Numbered from the stretch's first letter, positions 1 to 11,308 are shown. The stretch is DNA of 50,461 nucleotides from Haemophilus sp. HMSC068C11 (GCF_001815355.1 NZ_KV820351.1:1-50461); one strand, 5' to 3'. Notes: generated from the letters alone by a model not told the origin. A program made the numbers and translations.

Positions 1-368
<368 letters not shown>

Positions 369-471
369 TTAAAGAGTCCCTCTAAATAGACACGGTTATC
401 GATGGGTAAATTAAACCACATTAACCAATAAAATCATTACTATTTAATAAGGAGAGAGGAATTTGGAAGGC

Positions 472-547
472 TGGTGCTGATAGGCGGATTTGAACCGCCG
501 ACCTCACCCTTACCAAGGGTGCGCTCTACCAACTGAGCTATATCAGC
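472..547 (-). tRNA. tRNA-Thr (anticodon GGT)
   Basis: A 76-nt cloverleaf with an encoded CCA end. The acceptor stem GCTGATA pairs with TATCAGC, the D-arm has AGCTCAGTTGGTAGAGC, the anticodon loop is CTTGGTAA (GGT, reading ACC and ACT), and the T-arm has GGTTCAAATCC. It is the last tRNA before tuf, corresponding to thrT in the enteric thrU-tyrU-glyT-thrT-tufB cluster. Confidence 0.97.
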
Positions 548-550
548 GTT

Positions 551-625
<75 letters not shown>

Positions 626-666
626 AGTCCTAAATTCATCTGTCCCATCAGAATTCATTTAGAAAA

Positions 667-751
667 TGGTGGAGGGAGAAGGATTCGAACCTTCGAAGGC
701 TGAGCCAACAGATTTACAGTCTGCCCCCTTTGGCCGCTCGGGAACCCCTCC
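667..751 (-). tRNA. tRNA-Tyr (anticodon GTA)
   Basis: An 85-nt class II tRNA with a long variable arm and encoded CCA. The acceptor stem GGAGGGG pairs with the CTCCCTCC side, the anticodon loop is CTGTAAA (GTA), and the T-arm has GGTTCGAATCC. It corresponds to tyrU in the conserved cluster. Confidence 0.97.
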
Positions 752-781
752 ACGCTAAATGAATACTTGTTTACTAAAGGA

Positions 782-857
<76 letters not shown>

Positions 858-879
858 GTGTTGTAAGCAAGTGAGGCGT

Positions 880-907
880 ATTATATGGAAAATTTTATGC
901 CTGACAA
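880..907 (-). promoter_or_regulatory. Sigma-70 promoter of the tRNA-tuf operon
   Basis: On the minus strand, -35 TTGTCA (902-907) and a perfect -10 TATAAT (880-885) are separated by 16 bp. A GC-rich discriminator (ACGCC) follows the -10, as is usual for stringently controlled stable-RNA promoters. The start would fall just ahead of tRNA-Thr(TGT). A long A/T tract lies directly upstream and could act as an UP element. Confidence 0.8.
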
Positions 908-1070
908 GTTTTTTTTATGAAAAATGCGTTTTTTTTAACTATTCGTCTAATTTACAAGCAAAAAGCCACATTCTTGCTTTAAAACTCATCACTTTTAATA
1001 AAAAACGATGATCACAACTCATTTATAGGGTATATTTTGTCCAATTTTTTCACTCTAGATATAAAGCACC

Positions 1071-2006
1071 GTGGAAATTACCGAACAACTAACACCCTTT
1101 CTGAACTTTAGTCGTCAACAATGGGCTGAATTAAGAAAATCTGTTCCGCTAAAATTAACGGAGCAAGATCTCAAACCGCTTTTAGGTTTCAATGAAGAGC
1201 TTTCTCTTGATGAAGTGAGCACTATTTACCTGCCACTTGCACGTCTCATCAACTACTATATTGATGAAAACCTTCGTCGCCAAACCGTTTTAAATCGTTT
1301 TCTTGGTGGACAAAGCCCTAAAGTCCCTTACATCATTAGTATCGCGGGTAGTGTTGCTGTTGGGAAAAGTACATCGGCACGTATTTTGCAATCTTTGCTA
1401 ACCCACTGGCCTACCGAACGAAAAGTTGATCTGATTACTACTGATGGTTTTCTTTATCCATTAGAGAAACTTAAAAAAGATGATTTGCTACAAAAAAAAG
1501 GCTTCCCTATTTCTTATGATACGGCCAAATTAATTCGTTTTTTAGCTGATATCAAATCAGGCAAGCCATCTGTAAAATCGCCTATTTACTCTCATCTGAC
1601 TTACGATATTGTTCCTGATAAATTTGATATTGTTGACCAACCGGATATTTTAATTTTAGAAGGACTAAATGTTCTCCAAACAGGTTCAAATAAAGCCAAT
1701 CAAACCTTCGTGTCTGATTTTGTGGATTTCTCCATTTACGTTGATGCTGACGAGAACTTACTCAAAGAATGGTACATCAAGCGATTCTTAAAATTCCGTC
1801 AAAGTGCTTTCACCAATCCGGATTCCTATTTTAAACATTATGCGAACCTCTCGGAGCAAGAAGCCATTGAAACGGCCAGCAACATTTGGGATAACATTAA
1901 CGGATTGAATTTAAAACAAAACATTCTGCCGACTCGTGAGCGCGCCAATCTGATTCTTAGAAAAGGTGAAAATCATGAAGTCGAGTTAGTGAAATTAAGA
2001 AAATAA
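1071..2006 (+). CDS. coaA: Type I pantothenate kinase
   Basis: A cytoplasmic enzyme that phosphorylates pantothenate with ATP, the first and regulated step of coenzyme A synthesis. The 311-residue length and whole-length similarity to bacterial CoaA make the call secure. The P-loop GSVAVGKS is at residues 93-100, followed by the family motifs [30 protein letters not shown] and [12 protein letters not shown]. Translation starts at GTG (1071), supported by alignment to the conserved N-terminus; there is only a weak ribosome site. It is divergent from the tRNA-tuf operon and ends in a strong hairpin shared with the convergent ABC exporter genes. Confidence 0.97.
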   Translation: MEITEQLTPFLNFSRQQWAELRKSVPLKLTEQDLKPLLGFNEELSLDEVSTIYLPLARLINYYIDENLRRQTVLNRFLGGQSPKVPYIISIAGSVAVGKSTSARILQSLLTHWPTERKVDLITTDGFLYPLEKLKKDDLLQKKGFPISYDTAKLIRFLADIKSGKPSVKSPIYSHLTYDIVPDKFDIVDQPDILILEGLNVLQTGSNKANQTFVSDFVDFSIYVDADENLLKEWYIKRFLKFRQSAFTNPDSYFKHYANLSEQEAIETASNIWDNINGLNLKQNILPTRERANLILRKGENHEVELVKLRK

Positions 2007-2036
2007 AAAAGAGCGGTCAATTTGACCGCTCTTTTT
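2006..2036. terminator. Bidirectional intrinsic terminator between coaA and the ABC exporter
   Basis: Perfect inverted repeat GAGCGGTCAA / TTGACCGCTC (2011-2020 and 2022-2031), flanked by A-run and T-run so that either strand gives a hairpin followed by U residues. The stem carries a near-USS (GAGCGGT) rather than the true AAGTGCGGT core. Confidence 0.85.
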
Positions 2037-2045
2037 CTCACTACC

Positions 2046-3704
2046 TTACGACATTCTTCCATTCTCAATGCCAATCACCTGATCGCAAATAGCCATGGTA
2101 GACTGGCGGTGACTCACGAGAATAATCAATTTTTCTGCCTTCACGTTCAACAATGATTTCAAAATCATCGCTTCGTTTAAGCTATCCAAATTACTGGTTG
2201 GTTCATCAAGCAAAATAATTGGTGCATTGTGTAGGAATGCACGAGCAATACCGATACGTTGTTTTTCACCATCAGAGAGGTTGCCGCCCAATTCCGTCAT
2301 TTTCGTTTGATAACCTTCTGGCAAGCTTAAAATGAAATCATGAATTGACGCTTTCTTCGCGGCTTCCATAATTTCTTCTAATGTTGCATCACGGCGTGCA
2401 AGGCGAATATTTTCCTCGATGGTTTCGTTGAAAATGTAGGTTTGCTGGGTAATGTACGCCATATTGTCACGCAAACTACGGGTGTTGATATTCGGTAAGC
2501 TTTCGCCATTAATTTTAATGCTACCCGATTTAGGGTCGTAAAAACGCATCAGCAGTTTTAACAGGGTACTTTTACCGCTGCCGCTTCTGCCATGAATACC
2601 TAAAATTTCACCCTTTTTCACAGACAAGCTAACATCCGATAAAATTTGTTCTTCACCATAAGCAAAACTTACGTTCTCAACATCAATGCGAGAAACCTCT
2701 TTCAAATCGACCGCACTTTCTACGTCTTTTAATTCGGGCTCTTCTGCTAGCAAGCTCAATACTCGCTCACCAGAAGCCAAGGTTTGTAACAAGTTGCTTG
2801 AAAGGTTACTTAACGCAATAACTGGGCCATAGCTCGACATCAATAAAATCACGCCGATTAAAAAGGCAGAAAAATCAATCTTATCTAGACTAAACAAAAT
2901 TAAGCCGGTGAATAACATAATGATGTTAAACGCTGATACTGCCACTTCAGTGTAAACGCGCACTTTCGCTTCTTGGTCTTTAATACGTTCAAAAGCTGTA
3001 TCGATTTTTTGGCTGCGTTGTTGGATTTCTGCTAAACGTTGTTGTGCATAGCCGAAAAGTTGAATTTCTTTCATACCACGCACGCTGTCGAGGAAGAAGT
3101 CATTCATTTCGCCTACTAATTCACGATAGCGTCTGCCATCTTCACGCGCCAATTTGGTGGTAATAATGGGTAGAATCACGCCCACTGTTAAATAAGCGGC
3201 TAATGCCACAACCACAAACCAACCTGAAAGATGTGCAAAGACCAGCAATAAAATCGCAGAAGTAAAGAACGCGATCATAATTGGTGCAATGGTGTGCGCA
3301 TAAAACACTTCGAGCAATTCGATATCGTTAGTTACTAAAGACACTAATTGTCCCGCTTGTTTATCTTGCAACTTCACAAAAGCCAAACGACGTAAAGAAG
3401 AAAACACTTTATCGCGCAATAATGCCAACAATTTAAAGGCGATATAATGCCCAGACATCTGCTCTAAATAACGCAACGCACCGCGAGCCACCGCTAACAC
3501 GATAAGTGCGGTCAAAATTCCAGAGAAACTTAAATGGGTGTCAAAGTTAAGAAGATTCACTAACCCCATCGCCCCAAGCACCATAATAAAGATAGCGGCA
3601 AGAAAACCGAGCGTTCCCATGGTGATAGTAAACGCCATAATATGCGCCAGTGGGGTCACTAATTTCAACAAATGCCCCATCACAACAAAACCATTTTTAC
3701 GCAT
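2046..3704 (-). CDS. CydC-like ABC exporter half-transporter (permease-ATPase)
   Basis: A 552-residue fused permease-ATPase. The N-terminal half has about six membrane segments (around residues 15-45, 60-75, 140-180 and 255-295). The C-terminal half has Walker A GRSGSGKST at 372-380, Q-loop ITQQ at 418-421 and Walker B IILLDE at 496-501. The ABC signature reads LSDGE (476-480) instead of LSGGQ, so one composite ATP site of the dimer may be weakened. It overlaps the upstream partner gene by 8 bp, so the two are translated together and almost certainly form a heterodimer. Family resemblance is to CydDC (cysteine/glutathione export, needed for cytochrome bd assembly), but the substrate cannot be read from sequence. 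Confidence 0.8.
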   Translation of the reverse strand: MRKNGFVVMGHLLKLVTPLAHIMAFTITMGTLGFLAAIFIMVLGAMGLVNLLNFDTHLSFSGILTALIVLAVARGALRYLEQMSGHYIAFKLLALLRDKVFSSLRRLAFVKLQDKQAGQLVSLVTNDIELLEVFYAHTIAPIMIAFFTSAILLLVFAHLSGWFVVVALAAYLTVGVILPIITTKLAREDGRRYRELVGEMNDFFLDSVRGMKEIQLFGYAQQRLAEIQQRSQKIDTAFERIKDQEAKVRVYTEVAVSAFNIIMLFTGLILFSLDKIDFSAFLIGVILLMSSYGPVIALSNLSSNLLQTLASGERVLSLLAEEPELKDVESAVDLKEVSRIDVENVSFAYGEEQILSDVSLSVKKGEILGIHGRSGSGKSTLLKLLMRFYDPKSGSIKINGESLPNINTRSLRDNMAYITQQTYIFNETIEENIRLARRDATLEEIMEAAKKASIHDFILSLPEGYQTKMTELGGNLSDGEKQRIGIARAFLHNAPIILLDEPTSNLDSLNEAMILKSLLNVKAEKLIILVSHRQSTMAICDQVIGIENGRMS

Positions 3705-5442
3705 TTGCCACCTCTCTAATTTGTTCTAAATCTTTTTGTTGTTGGAACATTTCAGCATACGCACCTTGTTTTTCCATGAGGTCTTTATGTGTGCCTTGCT
3801 CAATCAATTTGCCTTGTTCAAGCACATTAATGCAGTCGGCATTCACGGCATTGGCCAATCGGTGGGAAATCATCACAATGGTTTTTTGTTGTTTAAATTG
3901 CTGAATGAACTGCAAAATAATTTCTTCGCTTTCCACATCAATATTACTGGTCGCTTCATCAAAAATATAAAGTTCGGCATTGTGTAATAAAGCACGCGCT
4001 AAAGCTAAACGTTGAATTTGACCGCCAGATAAATTCGCGCCGCGGCTTAATAGCGGCATATCTAATCCACCATTATCTCGTACGAATTGCGCCAGATTGA
4101 CTTGTTCTAAACACGCATAAATTTGTTCATCTGTAGCATCGATTTTCGCCATCTTCATGTTTTCACGCAGCGTACCTTTAAACACATAACTGCTATGGCT
4201 AACCAATGAGACTTTTTCATAAAACGAATGACGATCAATCTCTTGAATTTCTTGACCGTTGAATAGAATTTTGCCTTGTTGCGCTTGATTAAAGCCCATT
4301 AGCAATGAAACCAAGGTTGATTTACCACAACCACTTTTACCCACAAATACCGTAAGCTGATTTGGTAAGATGCTTAAATCCAAACCAACAATCGCAGGTT
4401 TTTCTTCACTATAAGAAAAATATAGCTCTTGGATATCCACCTGAATAGCATTTTTCGCCGCAAAATCGACCGCTTGCGTTTGGGTTTCAACTGGCGTATC
4501 TAACAACGTAAAGATCTTATCGGATGCCGCTTTACCATTCATCGCCACATGGAAGAAAGAACCCAATAAACGAAGTGGAATAAAGAATTCAGAAGAAAGC
4601 AAAATAAACAAAATCACACCTAATACGGTTAATTGATTAGCTTGGAATTGCAATAAAGCCGTTAAAATCCCGATTGCCGCACCACCGTAAGCAAGTAAAT
4701 CCATCAGTGATACCGAGTTAAGCTGCATGGTAAGCACTTTCATGGTAATTTTGCGGAAATGTTCCGCTTCTTCATCCATTGCTTTCGCTTTATAAGCATC
4801 ATCTTGATAGATTTTCAGCGTAATTAAACCCTGTAGGTTATCTAAGAAACTGCTTCCTAAACCCACATAAATGGACCAATATTTTGCTAAGAGTTTTTTC
4901 GCAATTTTATTCACTGCAATGATCGACATAGGAATCAGCGGCACGCAAATCAGCAAAATCACGGCTGTTTTAAAGCTGAAAAAGATCAGAAAAGCGAAGA
5001 GTGTGAGCGGGGCAAGCAAGCTATAAAAAAGCTGAGGCAAATAACGCCCAAAGTAGATTTCAAGTTGTTCCACACCTTCTGAAGCCACTTGAATAATGCT
5101 TGAAGTAGATTGTTGATTCACTTGGTTAAGCGGCATTGAAGCCAATTTGCGATAGATGAGGCTACGCAGCTCATGTTTGACTTTCGTACTGGCAAAATAA
5201 GAGGCCTGCACCGATTTTTTACCTGCAAAGGCGCGCAACGCCAAAGCAGCAATTAAAACGATCCCCAAAATGACCGCACTTATTGGCCCCAATTCATTAA
5301 AATAAGCCGCCTGTAAAATATAAGAGAACACGACGGCACTAATAATCCCACCAATTAACGCTACCCAATTCCATAACACCGTGATGCCAATCCATTTTTT
5401 ACTGTCGGCTACCGTGTTAATTAGGCGTTTATCTATCATCAT
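3697..5442 (-). CDS. CydD-like ABC exporter half-transporter (permease-ATPase)
   Basis: Partner of the downstream CydC-like gene. An in-frame ATG lies at 5478, but AGGAG (5451-5455) sits 8 bp before the ATG at 5442, and the upstream ATG lies in the loop of a leader hairpin. I therefore start at 5442 (581 residues, MMIDKRLIN). Membrane segments fill roughly the first 300 residues. The ATPase has Walker A GKSGCGKST (368-376), an intact LSGGQ signature (471-475) and Walker B LYIFDE (491-496); the Q-loop position reads SHSS, with His for Gln. Its MIDKRL start is unlike E. coli CydD, so I call it CydD-like rather than cydD. The likely role is thiol or amino-acid export to the periplasm, which is inference. 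Confidence 0.78.
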   Translation of the reverse strand: MMIDKRLINTVADSKKWIGITVLWNWVALIGGIISAVVFSYILQAAYFNELGPISAVILGIVLIAALALRAFAGKKSVQASYFASTKVKHELRSLIYRKLASMPLNQVNQQSTSSIIQVASEGVEQLEIYFGRYLPQLFYSLLAPLTLFAFLIFFSFKTAVILLICVPLIPMSIIAVNKIAKKLLAKYWSIYVGLGSSFLDNLQGLITLKIYQDDAYKAKAMDEEAEHFRKITMKVLTMQLNSVSLMDLLAYGGAAIGILTALLQFQANQLTVLGVILFILLSSEFFIPLRLLGSFFHVAMNGKAASDKIFTLLDTPVETQTQAVDFAAKNAIQVDIQELYFSYSEEKPAIVGLDLSILPNQLTVFVGKSGCGKSTLVSLLMGFNQAQQGKILFNGQEIQEIDRHSFYEKVSLVSHSSYVFKGTLRENMKMAKIDATDEQIYACLEQVNLAQFVRDNGGLDMPLLSRGANLSGGQIQRLALARALLHNAELYIFDEATSNIDVESEEIILQFIQQFKQQKTIVMISHRLANAVNADCINVLEQGKLIEQGTHKDLMEKQGAYAEMFQQQKDLEQIREVANA

Positions 5443-5468
5443 AATGATTGCTCCTAAAAACAAAAAAG

Positions 5469-5494
5469 AAGTACGCACATTACTATGCGTACTT
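5469..5494 (-). promoter_or_regulatory. Leader hairpin/attenuator candidate before the CydD-like gene
   Basis: A perfect 9-bp inverted repeat (AAGTACGCA, 5469-5477; TGCGTACTT, 5486-5494) with an 8-nt loop. On the minus strand it is followed directly by a U-rich run (CTTTTTTGTTTTT) and then the ribosome site at 5451-5455. Hairpin plus U-tract is the form of an intrinsic terminator, so it may attenuate transcription into the exporter operon. It could instead be an operator dyad. Confidence 0.5.
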
Positions 5495-5633
5495 TGCTAC
5501 CAATCTAACAACCAAAAAACGAGTCTATTTCGTATTATTGTCTTTAAGCGATATAAGTCGTAAAAATTATAGTCAAGAATATAAACAAATAATAGATCTA
5601 ATTGAAAATTATTTTTATTTATATTCCAGATAA

Positions 5634-5675
5634 AAAAATACCGCACTTGGTTTCCCTAAGTGCGGTTATTTTTAG
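5634..5675. terminator. gyrB terminator built from an inverted uptake-signal pair
   Basis: ACCGCACTT (5640-5648) and AAGTGCGGT (5658-5666) form a 9-bp stem with a 9-nt loop, with A-run and T-run flanks giving U-tails in both directions. It lies 20-60 bp past the gyrB stop codon. Paired uptake signals acting as terminators are a known Haemophilus feature. Confidence 0.85.
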
Positions 5676-5695
5676 TGATATTTTTGAGTGTTAGA

Positions 5696-8131
<2,436 letters not shown>

Positions 8132-8157
8132 CTATTTTGTAATGAAAATTGTGCGGA

Positions 8158-8166
8158 ATTATAGCA
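8158..8166 (-). promoter_or_regulatory. Extended -10 promoter of gyrB
   Basis: On the minus strand the sequence TGCTATAAT gives a perfect TGnTATAAT extended -10 (8158-8166). No convincing -35 is seen at the usual spacing, which fits the known supercoiling-sensitive gyrase promoters that depend mainly on the -10. The start would fall near 8151, leaving a leader of about 29 nt. Confidence 0.65.
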
Positions 8167-8246
8167 AAAAACTGACTATTTTGCGAAATAAAAGTGCGGT
8201 CAAAATTTTCGGTGTTAAAAAAATAAAATTACATAGCATATAAAAC

Positions 8247-8282
8247 AAAAAGACGAGTTTATTATTTAAACTCGTCTTTTTT
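8247..8282. terminator. Terminator after the DUF3137 gene
   Basis: An 11-bp stem AGACGAGTTTA / TAAACTCGTCT (8251-8261 and 8267-8277) with a 5-nt loop, flanked by A and T runs that extend the stem and provide U-tails on both strands. On the minus strand it closes the lemA-DUF3137 unit. Confidence 0.85.
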
Positions 8283-8295
8283 ATTACATTAACAC

Positions 8296-9183
8296 TTATT
8301 TCCAAATATGGTTATTTAACCCGAGTTCTTTCACCATATCTGTAAAGCCTTTGATACTCGAAATATAATCACGAATCGTATTGTCTTCTAACAATGACTT
8401 TTCAAAGGACGGTTCAAAACTATTCTTTCCTAAATTAAGTGCAATAATCACTTCTCGGTTACGAAGTACCATCGAAATAGGGCAATTAAATTTCTCTTTC
8501 AATCCACAAAAACGTTCCATTAACTTAGGCGATAAAGCATATCTGGCTAAGATTTGATCTTCAGTAAACACATCAAAGTAACGATTAAAAGACGGATTAT
8601 CCATCAAGGCAATTTCACCTTCTTTTCTTAAACCTGCTTCTTTCTTATCACAAACATAAACCCAATGAGCCAGCTCTTTAGGAAAAGTGGCTTTAAATAA
8701 AATGCCTTGGAAATTCTGAGCACCTAATGCTTTAACGGATTTCTCTTTCAAAGACATGTTAAATGCTGAAAAATCACAGATTTCAACTTCAGTTTGATTA
8801 AACTCACCAAAGATTAAATCCTCACTACGGAATGTCGCGGGACCACTATTATAAACGGAGAGGAAATCACTAATATTCAGTCCTCTATCTGCGCTAAAGT
8901 GGAAACCAAATTCCTGGACAATCGTATTAATCACGCGCGTTTTAAATTCTGCGATAAAACGCTTATATTTAAAAAATAAATGACGAAAAGAATAAATGAG
9001 CACACCAAGGATTAAAGCTGTACTTAATATATACCCATTCCCTATCGTTCCAATGAGGAAAAATAACCCAACGCATAGCATAATAATCCATTTATTGATG
9101 AGGGATTTTATGGCTAAACGTTCCTCATCTAACTTTTCTAATCCCAGAAAACGAATCCCTTCAATCTCTTTTGGTGTATTCAT
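8296..9183 (-). CDS. DUF3137 domain membrane protein
   Basis: A 295-residue protein of unknown biochemical function. Two adjacent hydrophobic segments lie at about residues 30-66, and the rest is a soluble domain with DUF3137-type features, including a late YALSPKLMERF block and aromatic-rich beta strands. It starts 11 bp after lemA on the same strand, and DUF3137 proteins often sit beside LemA, so the two are probably co-transcribed and work at the inner membrane. No catalytic motif is visible. The hairpin at 8247-8282 ends the unit. Confidence 0.75.
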   Translation of the reverse strand: MNTPKEIEGIRFLGLEKLDEERLAIKSLINKWIIMLCVGLFFLIGTIGNGYILSTALILGVLIYSFRHLFFKYKRFIAEFKTRVINTIVQEFGFHFSADRGLNISDFLSVYNSGPATFRSEDLIFGEFNQTEVEICDFSAFNMSLKEKSVKALGAQNFQGILFKATFPKELAHWVYVCDKKEAGLRKEGEIALMDNPSFNRYFDVFTEDQILARYALSPKLMERFCGLKEKFNCPISMVLRNREVIIALNLGKNSFEPSFEKSLLEDNTIRDYISSIKGFTDMVKELGLNNHIWK

Positions 9184-9194
9184 GGTTTTTCCAC

Positions 9195-9752
9195 TTATTG
9201 TTTAAATAAATTACCCACATTAGGGACTTCAGCTTCATTTTGAGGAATATCGAAAAATGTTCCTTTCTGGAAATTAAACAAATTTGCAATTAAATTTGAC
9301 GGGAACATTTCCACTGCATTGTTATACTCTTCAACTGCTGAATTATAAGTACGTCTTGCTGCAGAGATTTGCTCTTCCACATCACTAAGTGTGGTCTGAA
9401 TTTGCAAAAGATTTTGATTGGCTTTGAGATCCGGATAATTTTCTAGACGAACCTGTAAATTACGTAATAAACCCGAAATCTCATTATTGAGTTGGAATTT
9501 CTCACTTGTAGAATGGGCTGATTTAGCACTTTCACGTAACGTCACAATACGCTCAAGCAGGCTATGCTCATGCGACATATATTCCTTTGCGGTGGCGACA
9601 AGGTTTGGCAACAAATCATAACGACGCTTTAACTGAACATCCACACTGGCTTCAACACTACTCACCTGATTACGTTTTCTAATCAGTTTGTTATACATTG
9701 AAATAGTGAAAGCTAAACCGAGAAGGACAATACCCACAACTATATTCATCAT
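9195..9752 (-). CDS. lemA: LemA family protein
   Basis: A 185-residue LemA protein. One N-terminal membrane anchor covers residues 1-20, followed directly by an Asn/Arg-rich segment (YNKLIRKRNQV), then the long helical LemA domain with the family motifs VDVQLKRRYDLLPNLV and YNSAVEEYNNAVEMFPSNLIA. LemA proteins form an anchored helical bundle; their role is not settled. The ribosome site GGAG precedes two tandem ATGs (9752 and 9749), either of which could be used. It lies upstream of the DUF3137 gene, and an FNR box sits 78 bp from its start. Confidence 0.9.
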   Translation of the reverse strand: MMNIVVGIVLLGLAFTISMYNKLIRKRNQVSSVEASVDVQLKRRYDLLPNLVATAKEYMSHEHSLLERIVTLRESAKSAHSTSEKFQLNNEISGLLRNLQVRLENYPDLKANQNLLQIQTTLSDVEEQISAARRTYNSAVEEYNNAVEMFPSNLIANLFNFQKGTFFDIPQNEAEVPNVGNLFKQ

Positions 9753-9829
9753 TGTTTCTCCATAGAAAATTTTCCCTACTCAGTATAGGGAAAAGCACAA
9801 TAAAATCTATTCACTTAGACAATATTTTG

Positions 9830-9843
9830 TTGATAAAAATCAA
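9830..9843. promoter_or_regulatory. FNR box (distal)
   Basis: TTGATAAAAATCAA is a perfect match to TTGAT-N4-ATCAA. Its centre is 84 bp from the lemA start and about 320 bp from hybO. On plus, a TATCCA hexamer about 30 bp downstream could serve as a -10; on minus, only weak -10 candidates are seen. Which gene it serves is unclear. Confidence 0.65.
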
Positions 9844-9995
9844 TAAAACCAAGAATTTAGTTTTATCCATCTTCCCCATTCACATCAGCCAGAAGTGCGG
9901 TCAATATTCACGAAATTTTTCTGAGCCCAAATCCTTACTTTATTATTATGATTTAGTGTACAAAAAATGGACTCCAAGTGAATGTGGCGCAAATA

Positions 9996-10014
9996 AATAA
10001 CAATCATTCTCAAT
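9996..10014. promoter_or_regulatory. Candidate Fur box upstream of the hyb operon
   Basis: Read on minus, this has the GAGAATGATTGTTATT form seen in many Fur-regulated promoters. Aligned on the strong half, the 19-bp window matches 13 of 19 positions of the Fur consensus. It lies about 105 bp before the predicted hyb start. Iron control of a NiFe/FeS enzyme operon is plausible but not shown. Confidence 0.35.
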
Positions 10015-10070
10015 AACCAAGTAAAAACAATCACTTACCCACTTATTTTGTAAGGAAAATAAGGGTATTT

Positions 10071-10112
10071 TTGATTACGATCAAATAAATTTCCCGCATC
10101 AAGGCATATCAT
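10071..10112 (+). promoter_or_regulatory. FNR-dependent class II promoter of hybOABCDE
   Basis: Perfect FNR box TTGATTACGATCAA at 10071-10084 (centre 10077.5), then a -10-like TATCAT at 10107-10112. A start near 10119 would place the FNR box at -41.5, the classic activating position. There is no good -35, as expected. The leader would be about 38 nt. Oxygen-controlled expression fits a respiratory uptake hydrogenase. Confidence 0.75.
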
Positions 10113-10156
10113 AGTTAGATTAACCATACAAGTAACGTGCCAATTGGAGTGATTAT

Positions 10157-11308
10157 ATGCAACGAAGTGATGGATTATTTTCTGCTTTAGCAGAAGTTTC
10201 CCGTCGGGATTTTATGAAGTTATGTACCGCGCTTGCGGCGACTATGGGGTTAAGTTCAAAAGCGGGTGCAGAAATGACCGCTGCTTTAACCGAACCTAAA
10301 CGTCCACCAGTATTATGGATTGGTGCGCAAGAATGTACGGGTTGTACTGAATCCTTGCTACGCGCCACCCACCCAACAGTAGAAAACTTGGTATTGGAAA
10401 TGATTTCCTTAGAATACCACGAAACCCTTTCTGCAGCCTTCGGGGAACAAGCTGAAGATAACAAACACAATGCAATTAAACAGTATTATGGAAAATATGT
10501 TTTAGTCGTAGATGGATCTATTCCGGTGAAAGACGGCGGCGTCTATTGTATGGTAGCAGGTAAACCGATTGTAGAACACATCCAAGAGGCCGCTAAAGGG
10601 GCGGCCGCGATTATTGCGATCGGTTCTTGTGCGGCATGGGGGGGCGTACCTTCTAGCGGTGGTAACCCAACTGGCGCAAGCAGCTTATCTGAAGTCTTAC
10701 CAAAAGGCACGCCAGTAATCAATATTCCTGGCTGTCCACCAAATCCACACAACTTCCTTGCAACTGTCGCTTATATTCTTACTTATAAGAAACTACCTGC
10801 AATGGACAAATTAAATCGTCCATTATTCGCTTACGATCGCTTAATTCACGAAAACTGCTATCGTCGTCCGCACTTCGATGCAGGTCGCTTCGCTAAAGAA
10901 TACGGTGATTACGGTCACCGCAACGGTTGGTGTTTATATCATCTTGGTTGTAAAGGGCCAGAAACTTACGGCAACTGCTCTACCTTAGAATTCTGCGATG
11001 TCGGCGGTAATAACTGGCCGGTCGGTATCGGGCACCCTTGCTATGGTTGTAACGAAAAAGGTGTCGGCTTTACCAAAGGTATTTTCCAATTAGCAGGCGT
11101 AGAAAATCCAACACCACGCGTTGAAAAACCAGACGTCAACAACACCGAGGGTTCAGGTGCAACCATGACAGCTATTGGTTTATTAGGTGGTGCAGCTGCA
11201 ATCCTAGCAGGCGTGAGTGTTGTGACCTTACGCGAATTAAGCGCTCAACATAAAGCTCGTTCTGAAGCTGCTAAAGCTGCAGAGAAAGAAGAACATACAG
11301 GTAAATAA
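10157..11308 (+). CDS. hybO: Hydrogenase-2 small subunit, Tat-exported
   Basis: The small FeS subunit of the periplasmic [NiFe] hydrogenase-2, which passes electrons from the HybC active site to HybA/HybB and quinone. The 383-residue precursor starts with a twin-arginine signal (SRRDFMK at 15-21, then a hydrophobic stretch and AGA cleavage site). FeS ligands appear as CTGCTES (from Cys60), [14 protein letters not shown] and a distal Cys cluster ([23 protein letters not shown]). A C-terminal helix at about 335-357 anchors it in the membrane. The GGAG ribosome site lies 7 bp before the ATG. It is the first gene of the operon, under an FNR-type promoter. Confidence 0.97.
   Translation: MQRSDGLFSALAEVSRRDFMKLCTALAATMGLSSKAGAEMTAALTEPKRPPVLWIGAQECTGCTESLLRATHPTVENLVLEMISLEYHETLSAAFGEQAEDNKHNAIKQYYGKYVLVVDGSIPVKDGGVYCMVAGKPIVEHIQEAAKGAAAIIAIGSCAAWGGVPSSGGNPTGASSLSEVLPKGTPVINIPGCPPNPHNFLATVAYILTYKKLPAMDKLNRPLFAYDRLIHENCYRRPHFDAGRFAKEYGDYGHRNGWCLYHLGCKGPETYGNCSTLEFCDVGGNNWPVGIGHPCYGCNEKGVGFTKGIFQLAGVENPTPRVEKPDVNNTEGSGATMTAIGLLGGAAAILAGVSVVTLRELSAQHKARSEAAKAAEKEEHTGK

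Larger units (their letters stand above)
9753..10156. promoter_or_regulatory. 404-bp divergent control region between lemA and hybO
   Basis: No credible gene lies here; the one open frame on plus (82 codons from 9752) begins at the lemA start and shows no domain. It holds two perfect FNR boxes (9830-9843 and 10071-10084), a Fur-like site (9996-10014), an 8-bp dyad (10042-10063), an uptake signal (9893-9901) and the hybO ribosome site GGAG 7 bp before the ATG. Confidence 0.7.

Noticed and set aside
9752..10000. 82-codon open frame on plus in the lemA-hybO interval
   Set aside because: It starts on top of the lemA start, runs through an FNR box and an uptake signal, has no ribosome site and resembles no protein family.
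10153..10470. 105-codon frame on minus opposite hybO
   Set aside because: Antisense shadow of the Tat signal and first FeS region; no promoter or ribosome site fits it.
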